DNA of 64,000 nt from NCBI RefSeq assembly GCF_014200455.1, contig NZ_JACHBW010000003.1:372001-436000 (forward strand), given 5' to 3'. The notes below the pieces were generated by a model. That model saw only the letters and a program-made list of their open reading frames with translations, was not told the DNA's origin and did no database searches. Shown here in pieces: positions 44,385 to 54,274 of the stretch (positions are counted from its first letter, which is position 1; every line of letters starts with the position of its first letter). The position numbers were made by a program, and so were the translations under genes. This DNA is from Paraburkholderia bannensis. GTDB taxonomy: Bacteria > Pseudomonadota > Gammaproteobacteria > Burkholderiales > Burkholderiaceae.

Positions 44385-45056
44385 TTACTGCGCCGCCTGG
44401 CCCATGCGCGCCGACAGATCCTTGATCGCGTCCGGCGCCTTGTACTGCCTGGCGAAATCGAGCGCGGTCATGCCGATCTGGTTTTTGGCCTGCAGGTTCG
44501 CGCCGTGATCGAGCAGCAGCTTTGCGGTGCTCATGTGATCGCCGCGCGCGGCCATCATCAGCGGCGTGGTGCCGTTGGGCGACGGTGCATTCACATCGGC
44601 CGAATAGCCGATCAACAGTTTGGCCACGTCGTCGTTGCCGTTCGCGGCGGCGTAGTGCAGCGGCGTCCAGCCCTGCTTGTTGACGTTCGCGCCCTTGGTG
44701 ATGAGCAGCTTGACGAGGTCGACGTCGCCGTTGAGCGCAGCCAGCATCAGCGCGTTCTCGCCGGCCTTGTCTTCGGCGTCGATCTTCGTGTTGGGGTTGT
44801 CGAGCAGCAGCGCCGCGACCTTGTCCGATTTTTCGCGCGCGGCCAGCACCAGCAGCGGCATGCCTTGATCGTCGGTGGCGTTGGGGTCCTGGCCGTTCGC
44901 GATGTCCTTGGCGACGCCCTTGTCGTCGTCGAACTTCACGCCCTTCACGAGCGAGTCGATCGGCGCGGCAAAGGCCGGTGCGCTCGCGAAGAAGGCGGTG
45001 CCCATGGCGACGACGAGTGCGGCTGCGACGGAAGACTTCAGCGGTTTCAGATTCAT
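44385..45056 (-). CDS. Ankyrin-repeat periplasmic protein
   Basis: A 223-residue exported protein: a signal peptide (about 1-30, ending APAFA) followed by five to six ankyrin repeats, for example GENALMLAALNGDVDLVKLL and GWTPLHYAAANGNDDVAKLL. Ankyrin repeats mediate protein binding; the partner is unknown. It is the last gene of the mltG-tmk-holB-tatD block and keeps that order in other Burkholderia. Confidence 0.92.
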   Translation of the reverse strand: MNLKPLKSSVAAALVVAMGTAFFASAPAFAAPIDSLVKGVKFDDDKGVAKDIANGQDPNATDDQGMPLLVLAAREKSDKVAALLLDNPNTKIDAEDKAGENALMLAALNGDVDLVKLLITKGANVNKQGWTPLHYAAANGNDDVAKLLIGYSADVNAPSPNGTTPLMMAARGDHMSTAKLLLDHGANLQAKNQIGMTALDFARQYKAPDAIKDLSARMGQAAQ

Positions 45057-45145
45057 GTCAGGCCTTAACGTTATTCGATATCTAGTTGATCACAAACGGA
45101 TTTGCCAGCAGGCAGACGGCGTTTTAACCGGTGAGCGAGAAAGCC

Positions 45146-45931
45146 TCAGGCCGGAACCGGAATCTTGAACAGCCGGAAAAAGTTCTGCGTGGTGACAGCG
45201 CCGAGTTCGGCGTCCGGCAATCCGCGTTGCTGGGCAATGAATCTTCCGACATGGCTGACGTACGCAGGTTCATTCGGTTTGCCCCGAAATGGCACAGGCG
45301 CGAGATAAGGCGAATCCGTTTCGATCAGCAAACGCTCCAGCGGCACGCGGCGCGCGACGTCCTGCACTTCGGTCGCGCTCTTGAACGTGACAATTCCTGA
45401 CAGCGAAATGTAAAAATTCTGCGCGATAGCGCGTTCTGCGATGGCCCACGGCTCTGTGAAGCAGTGCATCACGCCGCCCGGCTCGCCGGCGCGCTCCTCT
45501 TCCATGATGCGCAGCGTGTCTTCGGACGAGGCGCGCGTGTGGATGATGAGCGGCTTGCCTGTCGCGTGCGCGGCGCGGATGTGATTGCGAAAGCGCTCGC
45601 GCTGCCACTCCATGTCTTCGATCGTGCGTTCGCCGAGGCGATAGTAATCGAGCCCCGTTTCGCCGATCGCCACCACCTTGGGATGCTTCGCCAGTTCGAC
45701 GAGATCGGCCACCGATGGCTCCTGCACGTCTTCGTGGTCCGGATGCACGCCAACCGATGCGTAGACGTTCTCAAAGCGGCTCGCGATATCGAGCACCGAA
45801 GGCAGCGTCTCCAGATCGACCGAGACACACAGCGCGTGCGTCACGTCCTGCGCGCGCATGTTTTCGAGCACCTGGGGCAAGCGCTCGGCCAGGCCCTCGA
45901 AGTTGATGTGGCAATGCGAATCGACAAACAT
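45146..45931 (-). CDS. tatD: TatD family hydrolase
   Basis: A 261-residue metal-dependent hydrolase. Metal ligands are in DSHCHINF, GETGLDYYR, IHTRASSEDT and the final FETDSP-like stretch. TatD proteins act as 3'-5' exonucleases on single-stranded DNA or RNA. The gene is 48 bp downstream of holB in the conserved mltG-tmk-holB-tatD operon, which is why ycfH-type naming is also used. Confidence 0.95.
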   Translation of the reverse strand: MFVDSHCHINFEGLAERLPQVLENMRAQDVTHALCVSVDLETLPSVLDIASRFENVYASVGVHPDHEDVQEPSVADLVELAKHPKVVAIGETGLDYYRLGERTIEDMEWQRERFRNHIRAAHATGKPLIIHTRASSEDTLRIMEEERAGEPGGVMHCFTEPWAIAERAIAQNFYISLSGIVTFKSATEVQDVARRVPLERLLIETDSPYLAPVPFRGKPNEPAYVSHVGRFIAQQRGLPDAELGAVTTQNFFRLFKIPVPA

Positions 45932-45978
45932 GAGCGGTCCTGCGTAGAAAAACGGGAGTGAGCGCCTGAAGCCCTGGC

Positions 45979-47016
45979 TCAGGCGAACATTTCACGATAG
46001 CCGAGAAAAAGCTCCTCGAACACGAGGCGCGCATTTAGCGGATGGTTCTCGACGGCGCGCTGGCGCGTCACGGTCTTGAGATAGCGCGCCAGCGCGGGCG
46101 CGTCGACCTTGCCCGCGCAATGGGACAGCGCATCCGCCGCCTGCGGGTAGTAGCGCGGACGTCCTGCCGTGCGTTCAGCGAGCAGATCGTAGGCCCAGCG
46201 CTGCAACCAGCCGAGCACGAGCGGCACCGGCAGCTTCTGCAAGGTCTCGCCGCAGGCGAAGGCGTCGCAGTTCGGCCCGGCCGCGAGCTGGGCGAGCGTC
46301 CAGTCGCGCAGCGTACGGTTTTCGTCGCTCGCGAGCGCCAGCGCCGCAAGCGGCGCGCCGCCCGCTTCGGCCAGCAGTCCCGCCGGATCGGCCACGCCCT
46401 GCTGCGCCAGCCACGTCTGGGCTTGTTGCGGCGACGGCGTGCCCATCGGCCATTGGCGGCAGCGGCTGATGATGGTCGGCAACAGGCGGTCGATGCGCGC
46501 CGAAACCAGCACGAACACCACGCTCGCGGGCGGCTCTTCTAACGTTTTCAGCAGCGCATTGGCCGCCGCGACGTTAAGCGCCTCGGCCGGATAGAGCACC
46601 ACCACGCGCGAGCCGCCACGGTGCGAACCCACGCTGGTGAAGTCCAGCAGCGCGCGCACCTGTTCGATGCGGATTTCCTTGCTGGGCGTGCGCGTCTTCT
46701 TGCCTTCCTCGCCATCGCCCTTATCGGCTTTGGCGTCGTCATCGCCGCCCGAGGGGCCGACGAGACTGGCCAGCGCTTCGGGCACCACCACCCGGTAATC
46801 GGGGTGATTGCCCTGCGCGAACCAGTGGCAGGCCGGGCAGGTGCCACATGGCTGGCCGTCGGCTTGCGGCGACTCGCACAGCAGCCCCTTCGCCAGATGC
46901 TGGGCGAATTCAAGCTTGCCGATGCCGGCCTGCCCGTGCAGCAGCAGCGCGTGCGGCCAGTGGCTGCGCAACTGCTGCAGGCGTTCCCAATCTCCGCTTT
47001 GCCAGGGATAAATCAT
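45979..47016 (-). CDS. holB: DNA polymerase III subunit delta'
   Basis: A 345-residue clamp-loader subunit. The P-loop region is LLLHGQAGIGKLEFA, and a zinc module follows with four cysteines (CESPQADGQPCGTCPAC). The C-terminal helical domain contacts the other clamp-loader subunits. ATG 47016 is the best start; a TTG four codons earlier has no better ribosome site. It sits between tmk and tatD in the usual order. Essential for replication. Confidence 0.95.
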   Translation of the reverse strand: MIYPWQSGDWERLQQLRSHWPHALLLHGQAGIGKLEFAQHLAKGLLCESPQADGQPCGTCPACHWFAQGNHPDYRVVVPEALASLVGPSGGDDDAKADKGDGEEGKKTRTPSKEIRIEQVRALLDFTSVGSHRGGSRVVVLYPAEALNVAAANALLKTLEEPPASVVFVLVSARIDRLLPTIISRCRQWPMGTPSPQQAQTWLAQQGVADPAGLLAEAGGAPLAALALASDENRTLRDWTLAQLAAGPNCDAFACGETLQKLPVPLVLGWLQRWAYDLLAERTAGRPRYYPQAADALSHCAGKVDAPALARYLKTVTRQRAVENHPLNARLVFEELFLGYREMFA

Positions 47017-47045
47017 GTGTCCATTCAACCAGTTAGGATCGCACC

Positions 47046-47666
47046 TCAGAAGGCGGCGATGACCTGTTCGAGCTTGCGACGGATCTCTTCGATGCTCTGC
47101 GACGAATCGACGATCGCGAAGCGGTACGGCGCTTCTTCGGCGCGGCGCAGGTACTCAGCGCGCGTGCGCGTGAAGAAGGCGTCGGTTTCGCTCTCGAAGC
47201 GGTCCGGCGCGCGTGCCGCGCCGCGGCGCTCGCTCGCGGTATCGGGGTCGATATCGAACAGCACGGTCAGATCCGGCTGAAAACCGCCCTGCACCCAGCG
47301 CTCCAGCGTTTCGAGCTTGTCGCGCGGCAAACCGCGCCCGCCGCCCTGATAGGCGAAGGTCGCGTCGGTGAAGCGGTCGGAGAGCACCCAGTCGCCGCGT
47401 ACGAGCGCCGGCTCGATCACGCGCGCGAGGTGCTCGCGGCGCGCGGCGAACATCAGCAGCGCTTCGGTTTCGAGGTCCATCGGCTCGTTGAGGAGGATCT
47501 CGCGCAGCTTCTCGCCCATTGGCGTGCCGCCCGGTTCGCGCGTCATGACCACGGTGCGGCCGGCGGCGGCGAGCTTCTGTTCGAGCTGCTCGCGAAACCA
47601 CGCCAGATGCGTGGTCTTGCCCGCGCCGTCGATGCCCTCGAAGGTGATGAATCGGCCCCGCGCCAT
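47046..47666 (-). CDS. tmk: Thymidylate kinase
   Basis: A 206-residue kinase converting dTMP to dTDP. P-loop [12 protein letters not shown], the DR[YFW] motif in [18 protein letters not shown], and the lid with an arginine. Its start abuts the mltG stop with no gap. Essential for DNA synthesis. Confidence 0.97.
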   Translation of the reverse strand: MARGRFITFEGIDGAGKTTHLAWFREQLEQKLAAAGRTVVMTREPGGTPMGEKLREILLNEPMDLETEALLMFAARREHLARVIEPALVRGDWVLSDRFTDATFAYQGGGRGLPRDKLETLERWVQGGFQPDLTVLFDIDPDTASERRGAARAPDRFESETDAFFTRTRAEYLRRAEEAPYRFAIVDSSQSIEEIRRKLEQVIAAF

Positions 47667-48677
47667 TTAGTTACCCCGGATGTACTTGTCGACGGCCTTG
47701 TTATGGTCGACGAGATTGTCAGAAAAAACGCTGCTGCCGTCGCCGCGCGCCACGAAATACAGCGCGGCGGTCGCGGCGGGATTGAGCGCCGCCTGCAGCG
47801 AGGCGGCGCCGGGCAGCGCGATTGGAGTCGGCGGCAGCCCGAGGCGCAGGTACGTATTGTAAAGAGTGTCGACCTGCAGATCGCGCTTGTGCAGACGCCC
47901 CAGATAGCTTTCGCCCATCCCGTAGATCACCGCAGGATCGGTCTGCAAGGGCATGCCCACCTTGAGCCGGTTCGTGAACACGGCCGCCACCTGGGCGCGG
48001 TCGCCCGCCTTGCCAGTTTCCTTTTCGACCAGCGAGGCCAGCGTGAGCGCCTCGTAAGGCGTTTTCAGCGGCAGGCCCGGCGCGCGCGCGGCCCACACCT
48101 CGTTCAGATGCGTCTGCATCAGCTTGTAGGCGCGGCGGTACACGTCCAGATCGCTCGAACCCTTGTCGAACAGATAGGTATCGGGGAAGAACAGGCCTTC
48201 GCCGCTGCCCTGCGGCGCGGGCGGCGCACCGATCGCGGCCAGCAGCTGCGCGTCGGTCATGGCGGCGGTGTCGTGGCTCAGCGCCGGATTGGCGTCGAGT
48301 TCCTGGCGCATGTGCTTGAAGGTCCAGCCTTCGATGATGGTCGCCACATATTCGTTGACGTCCCCAAGCGCCATCTTCTGCAGCACTTGATAGGGCGTGA
48401 TGCCCGCCTTGAACTCGTAGTTGCCGGATTTGAGCTGGCTTTGCAGGCCGAGCACGCGCGTCATCAGCTCGAATAGCTGGGGCTGGACCGGCACGCCGCC
48501 GCGCCGCAACTGCGTGGTGACGCTGCGCACCGTGCTGTGCGGTTTGATGGTGACGTCGAGCTGCTGGACGGCAAGCGAAATGGGCTGCGTGGCCCAATAT
48601 GCAACGCCGCCCGCGGCGGCTGCGCCCAGCACGACGAGCGCTGCGCCCGCTGCAAGGCATTTGTTAAGGAGGGACAT
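47667..48677 (-). CDS. mltG: Endolytic murein transglycosylase
   Basis: A 336-residue inner-membrane protein with one N-terminal helix and a periplasmic YceG domain. The catalytic glutamate is in ASLVEKETG. It cuts nascent peptidoglycan strands and so sets glycan length. ATG 48677 gives normal length; the frame is open 33 codons upstream. A promoter-like pair lies at 48704-48733. It is the first gene of the mltG-tmk-holB-tatD-ankyrin block. Confidence 0.94.
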   Translation of the reverse strand: MSLLNKCLAAGAALVVLGAAAAGGVAYWATQPISLAVQQLDVTIKPHSTVRSVTTQLRRGGVPVQPQLFELMTRVLGLQSQLKSGNYEFKAGITPYQVLQKMALGDVNEYVATIIEGWTFKHMRQELDANPALSHDTAAMTDAQLLAAIGAPPAPQGSGEGLFFPDTYLFDKGSSDLDVYRRAYKLMQTHLNEVWAARAPGLPLKTPYEALTLASLVEKETGKAGDRAQVAAVFTNRLKVGMPLQTDPAVIYGMGESYLGRLHKRDLQVDTLYNTYLRLGLPPTPIALPGAASLQAALNPAATAALYFVARGDGSSVFSDNLVDHNKAVDKYIRGN

Positions 48678-48703
48678 GGAAACATGACTTTGGGGGACCT
48701 CAT

Positions 48704-48733
48704 ATAATAACCGCTTGCCCTCGCTAAAGTCAG
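48704..48733 (-). promoter_or_regulatory. Promoter for the mltG-tmk-holB operon
   Basis: On the minus strand CTGACT (48733-48728) and TATTAT (48709-48704) are spaced 18 bp, a sigma-70-like pair 27 bp upstream of the mltG start. It lies within the short divergent gap to ygfZ. Confidence 0.5.
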
Positions 48734-48754
48734 GATTGACTGTTCCCCGAATCC

Positions 48755-49771
48755 ATGAACGCACCGCTCGCAGCACAACCGACCCCCGACACCCCTTCCA
48801 CGGCCGATTTCGATGCGGTCCTCAACGGCGGCGCCTACGCGAAACTGCCGCAGTTCGGCGTGATCGACGCCAACGGCGACGACGCAGCCAGCTTCCTGCA
48901 CGGCCAGCTGACCAACGACGTGCAGCATCTCGACGTCGCGGGCGCACGCCTCGCCGGCTACTGCTCGGCCAAGGGCCGCCTGCTCGCCTCGTTCCTCACC
49001 TGGAAAACCGGCGAGACGATCCGCCTGCTGCTTTCGAAGGACGTGCAGGCTGCCGTGCAAAAGCGCCTGTCGATGTTCGTGCTGCGCGCCAAGGCCAAAC
49101 TCACCGACGACACCGACAGGCTCCTCGTGGTCGGCCTGGCCGGCGATGTGCGCGGTGCGCTCGCACGCGTGTTCGACGCCCTGCCCGACGGCGTGCACGT
49201 CAAGGTGGACGATCCCGCCGGCACGCTGATCCGCATGCCCGATGCGGCAGGCCGCCTGCGTTATCTGTGGGTCGGCCCGAAGGAAGCCGTCGAAGCGAAG
49301 CTCGCCACGCTCGAAGGCGAACTCAAGGCGGTGTCGCCCGCCGTGTGGGACTGGCTCGACATCCGCGCGGGCGAGCCGCGCATCACCCAGCCGGTGAGCG
49401 AGCAGTTCGTGCCGCAAATGGTCAACTACGACGTGCTGGGCGGCGTGAACTTCAAGAAAGGTTGCTATCCGGGCCAGGAAATCGTCGCGCGCAGCCAGTA
49501 TCGCGGCACCATCAAGCGCCGCACGGCGCTGGCAAGCGTCGCGGCCGGTCTGGACGCGGCGCACGCGGGCGCGGAACTGTTCCATTCCGACGATCCGGGC
49601 CAGCCCTGCGGCATGGTCGTGAACGCGGCGGCTTCGCCCGAAGGCGGCGTCGATCTGCTGGCCGAGATCAAGCTTGCCGCGCTCGAATCGGGCAGCGTGC
49701 ACTTGGGCGCCGCCGACGGCCCCGCGCTGCGCATCCTGCCGCTGCCCTACGCATTGCCCACCGAGGTTTGA
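48755..49771 (+). CDS. ygfZ: Folate-binding protein YgfZ
   Basis: A 338-residue protein of the glycine-cleavage T-protein fold. The conserved motif KGCYPGQEIVARSQYRG is present with its key cysteine. It helps maintain Fe-S enzymes and tRNA thiolation via folate. Divergent from mltG with 77 bp between starts. Normal length is about 330. Confidence 0.95.
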   Translation: MNAPLAAQPTPDTPSTADFDAVLNGGAYAKLPQFGVIDANGDDAASFLHGQLTNDVQHLDVAGARLAGYCSAKGRLLASFLTWKTGETIRLLLSKDVQAAVQKRLSMFVLRAKAKLTDDTDRLLVVGLAGDVRGALARVFDALPDGVHVKVDDPAGTLIRMPDAAGRLRYLWVGPKEAVEAKLATLEGELKAVSPAVWDWLDIRAGEPRITQPVSEQFVPQMVNYDVLGGVNFKKGCYPGQEIVARSQYRGTIKRRTALASVAAGLDAAHAGAELFHSDDPGQPCGMVVNAAASPEGGVDLLAEIKLAALESGSVHLGAADGPALRILPLPYALPTEV

Positions 49772-49824
49772 GGCGCTGAAGCCTTGACACAAATCAACGC
49801 TGCGCCCGAACGAGACCGCGCGCC

Positions 49825-50679
49825 ATGTGCCTGATCGTTTTCGACTGGCGGCCACGCGCGAGCGATGGCGCGCTCTCCACGCTCGCGGCCAACCGCGACG
49901 AATTCCTGCGCCGCAACGCCGCACCGCTGCAATGGTGGAAGGACGCGCCCGAGGTGCTGGCGGGCCGCGATCTGGTGGGCGGCGGCACGTGGCTCGGCAT
50001 GACGCGCGGCGGACGCTTCGCCGCGCTCACCAACTACCGCGCGCCGCATGAGATGCGCCCCGATGCGCCCACGCGCGGCACGCTGGTGTCGCGCTGGCTC
50101 ACGGGCGCGCCCGATCTGCCCGATACGCCGCTCGCCTATCTCGACGAAGTGGCGCGCGCAGGCGATCTGTATAACGGCTTTAATCTGATCATCGGTGACT
50201 GGACCCGGCGCGAACTGGCGTGGTATTGCAACCGAGGCAATCGCGCCGATCGAGCACCCGCCCTGCTGCCCGACGGCACGCACGGCATTTCGAACGCGGT
50301 CCTCGATACGCCGTGGCCCAAGCTCGTGCACAAGCGCGCCGAACTCGCGCAGCAAGTGGCGAACGGCCCGGACGTGCCGCTCGATACGCTGATCGAGATC
50401 ATGCGCGATCCGCGCGTCGCGCCGGATGCGCAACTGCCCGCCACCGGCATCCCGCTGGAACGCGAGCGCGCGTTGTCGGCGGCTTTTATCGATACGCCCG
50501 ACTACGGCACGCGCGGCACGACCGCGTTACGCGTGCGCGTGAGCGGCGAGCAACTGGACGTGCAAGTCTGCGAACGCAGCGACGACGACGGCTCGCACCG
50601 CATCAAGCGTCCGGGCGGCTTCGAGCGTCGCGAACACTACACGGTGAGCGCGACGGTGGGCAGCTTCGATCGCGCCTGA
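49825..50679 (+). CDS. NRDE family protein (TANGO2-like)
   Basis: A 284-residue protein. It opens with MCLIVFDW and contains the family name-giving motif AANRDEFLRRNAAPLQWW. Eukaryotic TANGO2 is implicated in heme or lipid handling; the bacterial role is unclear. It follows ygfZ by 53 bp, on the same strand, so the two may be cotranscribed. Confidence 0.92.
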   Translation: MCLIVFDWRPRASDGALSTLAANRDEFLRRNAAPLQWWKDAPEVLAGRDLVGGGTWLGMTRGGRFAALTNYRAPHEMRPDAPTRGTLVSRWLTGAPDLPDTPLAYLDEVARAGDLYNGFNLIIGDWTRRELAWYCNRGNRADRAPALLPDGTHGISNAVLDTPWPKLVHKRAELAQQVANGPDVPLDTLIEIMRDPRVAPDAQLPATGIPLERERALSAAFIDTPDYGTRGTTALRVRVSGEQLDVQVCERSDDDGSHRIKRPGGFERREHYTVSATVGSFDRA

Positions 50680-50707
50680 GCAGTCGCCACACAATCACTT
50701 CGCGCGA

Positions 50708-51670
50708 TCACTTCACGGCATCAAACGCCGCGCGTAGCGCCCGCGCGGCCTGCGAGTGCGCCTGCCGCGCTTCCTCGACAAAAGCCCCCAGCTTGAAGAA
50801 CTCGTGGATCATGCCGTCATAGCGCACCAGCGTGACGGCGTTGCCCGCTGCGCGCAATTTCTGCGCATACGCCACGCCCTCATCCACTAGCGGATCGAAC
50901 TCCGCCACCGCAATCCACGCGGGCGCGACGCCATGAAAGTCGGGCGCGCCACGCGTGCCGTCGAGCGGCGAGAAACGCCAGTCGTCGCGATCGGAAGCAT
51001 CGCGCACATAGTGATTGAAGAACCACTGTATCGTTGGCGCATCCAGCAGATAACCCTCGGCGAGACGCTGGTGCGAATCGGTCTGCTGGTGACTGCCCGT
51101 GCCGGGATAGATCAACAGCTGGAACACCGGCGCGATAACCGCATCGCGCGCGAGCACGGCGCACACGGTCGCGAGCGTGCCGCCCGCGCTGTCGCCGCCC
51201 ACCGCAAGGCGCGCCGGATCGATGGCGAACTGCGACGCATGCGCGTGCAGCCACGCATAGGCGTCGAAAGCGTCTTCTACGGCAGTCGGGAATTTGTGCT
51301 CGGGCGCCAGCCGGTAATCGACGGAAAAGACCGCGCAGCGCGCTTCGTGCGCGAAGGCGCGGCACAGCGCGTCGTGCGTCTGCACGCTGCCGACCGTGAA
51401 GCCGCCGCCATGAAAATACACCAGCGCGGGCAGCGGCCGCGCCCAATTCGGCTCGACGGGCAGATACATCCGCACACGGATCTTCGCACCGTCGCGCACC
51501 GGCACCTCGATATCCTCGACCGAATGCATCGGCACAGCGGGAATCTCCAGCACCGATGCGCTCTTTTCATAGGCCGCGCGCGCCGCCTGCGGCGTGAGTT
51601 CGTAATACGGCTTGCGGCCCGCGCGGGCCACCAGGTCGAGCACGAGTGCGATCTTTGCGTTGAGCGGCAT
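50708..51670 (-). CDS. Alpha/beta hydrolase (hormone-sensitive lipase family)
   Basis: A 320-residue esterase/lipase. The oxyanion motif HGGGF, the nucleophile GDSAGG, and catalytic Asp (FDPLVDEG) and His (GMIHEFF) are all in place. Substrate is a short-chain ester, exact identity unknown. ATG 51670 matches the family; the frame is open 58 codons upstream. It converges on the NRDE gene with 28 bp between stops and lies just downstream of an SDR gene. Confidence 0.93.
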   Translation of the reverse strand: MPLNAKIALVLDLVARAGRKPYYELTPQAARAAYEKSASVLEIPAVPMHSVEDIEVPVRDGAKIRVRMYLPVEPNWARPLPALVYFHGGGFTVGSVQTHDALCRAFAHEARCAVFSVDYRLAPEHKFPTAVEDAFDAYAWLHAHASQFAIDPARLAVGGDSAGGTLATVCAVLARDAVIAPVFQLLIYPGTGSHQQTDSHQRLAEGYLLDAPTIQWFFNHYVRDASDRDDWRFSPLDGTRGAPDFHGVAPAWIAVAEFDPLVDEGVAYAQKLRAAGNAVTLVRYDGMIHEFFKLGAFVEEARQAHSQAARALRAAFDAVK

Positions 51671-51707
51671 CGGCGAGACTTCCGGTCTGGACTGGACTGC
51701 GTGGGCG

Positions 51708-52592
51708 CTACTGCGCGCGCGCCTCCTTGACTTCGGGCTTGAGCGAGAGCGGATCGGTGGGATTGCGCTGCGTCTCGATGTCCTCGTGACGCAGCTTGAC
51801 CGACGCGAGTATGCCCGGATGCGTGAGGATATAAAAGCGACCATCGCGCACGGCGTCGAAGGTGGCCTTCGCCACGTCGTCAGGCGTCAGGCGGCCCGAG
51901 CGCACGGCCCGCTGCAATTGCAGATCGGCGGCCTGCTGCGAGCGCGTGGGCGGCGCGTCGTTGCGCAGATCATCGGGACGGCTGCGCTCGGCGTTGGCGA
52001 TGCCGGTCGGCACGAAGGCCGGGCACAGCAGCGAACAGCCGACCTTGTCGCTGACGTTCTTGAGGTCGTGGTAAAGCGTTTCGGTGAGCGACACCACCGC
52101 GTGCTTGGACGCGTTGTAGACGGCCATCGCGGTCGGCGACAGCAGCCCCGCCACCGACGCCGTATTGACGATATGCGCGCGCTCGCCCTGGGCGAGCATG
52201 GCAGGCGTGAAACTGCGCACGCCGTTGGCCACGCCCATCACGTTGACGCCGAACACCCAGTCCCAGTCCTTCGCGCTGCTTTCCCAAGCGAAGCCGCCGG
52301 TGCCCACACCCGCATTGTTGAAGAGCAGATGCACCTTGCCCCAGGCGTCGAGCGTGGCCTTCGCGAGCGCGTCGACCTGCGCCGGGTCGCGCACATCGGT
52401 GCGTACGCCAATGGCTTGCGCACCCTGCTCGCGCATCGCCGCGACCGCGCCTTCGAGCGCGTCGGCATCGACATCGGCGAGCACGAGCTTCATGCCAAGC
52501 GCCGCGGCCTGCTGCGCGAAAGCGCGGCCAAAGCCGCTGGCGGCGCCGGTGATGACGGCCACGCGGCCTTCGAACTGGAACGGATCGGACAT
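51708..52592 (-). CDS. SDR family oxidoreductase
   Basis: A 294-residue short-chain dehydrogenase. The cofactor motif TGAASGFGRAFA, catalytic Ser (NTASVAG) and YNASK are present. Substrate unknown; cofactor NAD(P). AAGGAG precedes ATG 52592. With the hydrolase 37 bp downstream and the reductase upstream, it forms a likely lipid-type catabolic set. Confidence 0.93.
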   Translation of the reverse strand: MSDPFQFEGRVAVITGAASGFGRAFAQQAAALGMKLVLADVDADALEGAVAAMREQGAQAIGVRTDVRDPAQVDALAKATLDAWGKVHLLFNNAGVGTGGFAWESSAKDWDWVFGVNVMGVANGVRSFTPAMLAQGERAHIVNTASVAGLLSPTAMAVYNASKHAVVSLTETLYHDLKNVSDKVGCSLLCPAFVPTGIANAERSRPDDLRNDAPPTRSQQAADLQLQRAVRSGRLTPDDVAKATFDAVRDGRFYILTHPGILASVKLRHEDIETQRNPTDPLSLKPEVKEARAQ

Positions 52593-52631
52593 CGCGTCTC
52601 CTTTTGAATTCGTTAGTACTGCACACACATC

Positions 52632-52661
52632 AAAAAACAGGCCAGCACCTCATGGCTGGCC
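52632..52661 (-). terminator. Intrinsic terminator after the NADP-dependent reductase gene
   Basis: On the minus strand a GGCCAGC/GCTGGCC stem (plus 52640-52646 and 52655-52661) with an 8-nt loop is followed by TGTTTTTTG. It ends the 52680-53678 transcript and separates it from the SDR gene. Confidence 0.8.
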
Positions 52662-52679
52662 GGTTCTCTACCTCTGTCG

Positions 52680-53678
52680 TCAGATCAGCTTGACGAGTTG
52701 CTTGCCGAAGTTCTGCCCCTTGAGCATGCCGAGGAATGCGGCAGGCGCGTTTTCGAGGCCTTCGGCCACGGTCTCGCGATAGGCCAGCTTCTTTTGCGCA
52801 ACCAGAGCGCCGAGCTCCGTCAACGCCTGCGGCCACACATCCAGATGCTCGCTGACGATAAAGCCCTGCACCAGCAAGCGTTGCGTGAGGATCAGTTGCG
52901 GATACTTGAGCGGCACCGGCTCGCCGTCATAACCCGCGATCATGCCGCACAACGCGATGCGCCCGAATGCGTTCATGCGCGCCAGCGTGGCGTCGAGCAC
53001 CGCGCCGCCCACGTTCTCGAAGTAACCGTCCACGCCGTCGGGCGTCGCGGCCTTGAGGTCCTGATAGAGGTTGCCGCCCTTGTAGTCGACGCAGGCGTCA
53101 AAGCCCAGTTCCTCCACCACGTAGCGGCATTTTTCCGCGCCGCCTGCGATACCCACGGCGCGGCAGCCGGCGCGCTTCGCTAGTTGCCCGACGACGCTGC
53201 CCACCGCGCCGCTCGCCGCGCTCACCACCACCGTCTCGCCCGCCTTCGGCGCGATGATGCGGTTCAGGCCGTACCAGCCCGTCACGCCCGGCATGCCCAC
53301 CGGGCCGAGATACGCGGACAGCGGCACATGCGTCGTATCGACGACATGCAGATCGCTGCCGTCCGAGGTGCCGAATTCCTGCCAGCCGGCCATGCCGACC
53401 ACCTTGTCGCCCACCTTGAACTTCGGATTGAGCGACTCGACCACTTCGCCCGTGGTGCCGCCGATCATCACCGAATCGAGCGGCTGCGGCACCGCGTACG
53501 ACTTGCTGTCGTTCATGCGCCCGCGCATATACGGGTCGAGCGAGAGCCAGTGATTGCGCACGCGCACCTGACCCTGCGCGAGCGGCGCGAGCGGCGTTTC
53601 GACGAGACGGAAGTTATCGACGCTGGCGACGCCTTCAGGGCGCGACGCGAGCAGGATCTGACGATTGGTCTGGGTCAT
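52680..53678 (-). CDS. NADP-dependent oxidoreductase (MDR, curcumin/leukotriene reductase type)
   Basis: A 332-residue zinc-free medium-chain reductase. The opening RQILLASRPEGVASVDNFRL and GLDPYMRGRM-like SLDPYMRGRMND are family hallmarks, and the cofactor loop is VSAASGAVGSVVGQLAKRAG. It reduces carbon-carbon double bonds of enones with NADPH. It has its own terminator. Confidence 0.94.
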   Translation of the reverse strand: MTQTNRQILLASRPEGVASVDNFRLVETPLAPLAQGQVRVRNHWLSLDPYMRGRMNDSKSYAVPQPLDSVMIGGTTGEVVESLNPKFKVGDKVVGMAGWQEFGTSDGSDLHVVDTTHVPLSAYLGPVGMPGVTGWYGLNRIIAPKAGETVVVSAASGAVGSVVGQLAKRAGCRAVGIAGGAEKCRYVVEELGFDACVDYKGGNLYQDLKAATPDGVDGYFENVGGAVLDATLARMNAFGRIALCGMIAGYDGEPVPLKYPQLILTQRLLVQGFIVSEHLDVWPQALTELGALVAQKKLAYRETVAEGLENAPAAFLGMLKGQNFGKQLVKLI

Positions 53679-53756
53679 GGCGTTCGGGTTGACTATATGA
53701 AAGCGCGGCTTGCACCGCGCGGAGGGAAAACATCAGAAAAGCAACGGCGGCGAGCT

Positions 53757-54266
53757 TCAGCCGTCGCTGGGGCCCGGCGTCGCGTCCGGGTCGCTGCGCA
53801 GGCGCTGACGCACCACATCGCGACCCACGGCGAGACGCCGCATGTACTTGAAGGTGCCGAGCGCCTTGGCGACGAAATGGCCTTCGCTGTCGCGGATCTC
53901 GCCTTCGCAATAGGCCATCGTGGTCGAGCGATGCAGCACGCGGCCGTAGGCACGCAACTCGCCGCGACCAGGCTGCATGAAATTCACCTTTATTTCGACG
54001 GTGACGACGCCCACGCCATCGGCGGCCACGCTGCGCGCGGCCATCGCCAGCGCGATATCGGCGAGCGTCATGGTCACGCCGCCGTGCGCGACCTGCCACG
54101 TATTCATGTGGCGCTGCGCGAGCGGCAGCAGCACTTCGCTGGCGCCGTCGCGCGCGCTCACGAGCTTCGCGCCCAGTTCATCGACGAACGGGCTTTCGAT
54201 CGTGGGCTGCTGTGTGGCCTGCTGTGTGGCCTCTCGCGTGCCGCTTTGTTTCGTATCGACAGTCAT
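53757..54266 (-). CDS. PaaI family thioesterase
   Basis: A 169-residue hotdog-fold thioesterase (QVAHGGVTMTLADIALAMAARS is the active-site block). It should hydrolyse acyl- or aryl-CoA, in line with the CoA genes further right. The first 20 residues are a Gln/Thr-rich tail. It follows the Dabb gene by 8 bp. Confidence 0.9.
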   Translation of the reverse strand: MTVDTKQSGTREATQQATQQPTIESPFVDELGAKLVSARDGASEVLLPLAQRHMNTWQVAHGGVTMTLADIALAMAARSVAADGVGVVTVEIKVNFMQPGRGELRAYGRVLHRSTTMAYCEGEIRDSEGHFVAKALGTFKYMRRLAVGRDVVRQRLRSDPDATPGPSDG

Positions 54267-54274
54267 GGCTCAAA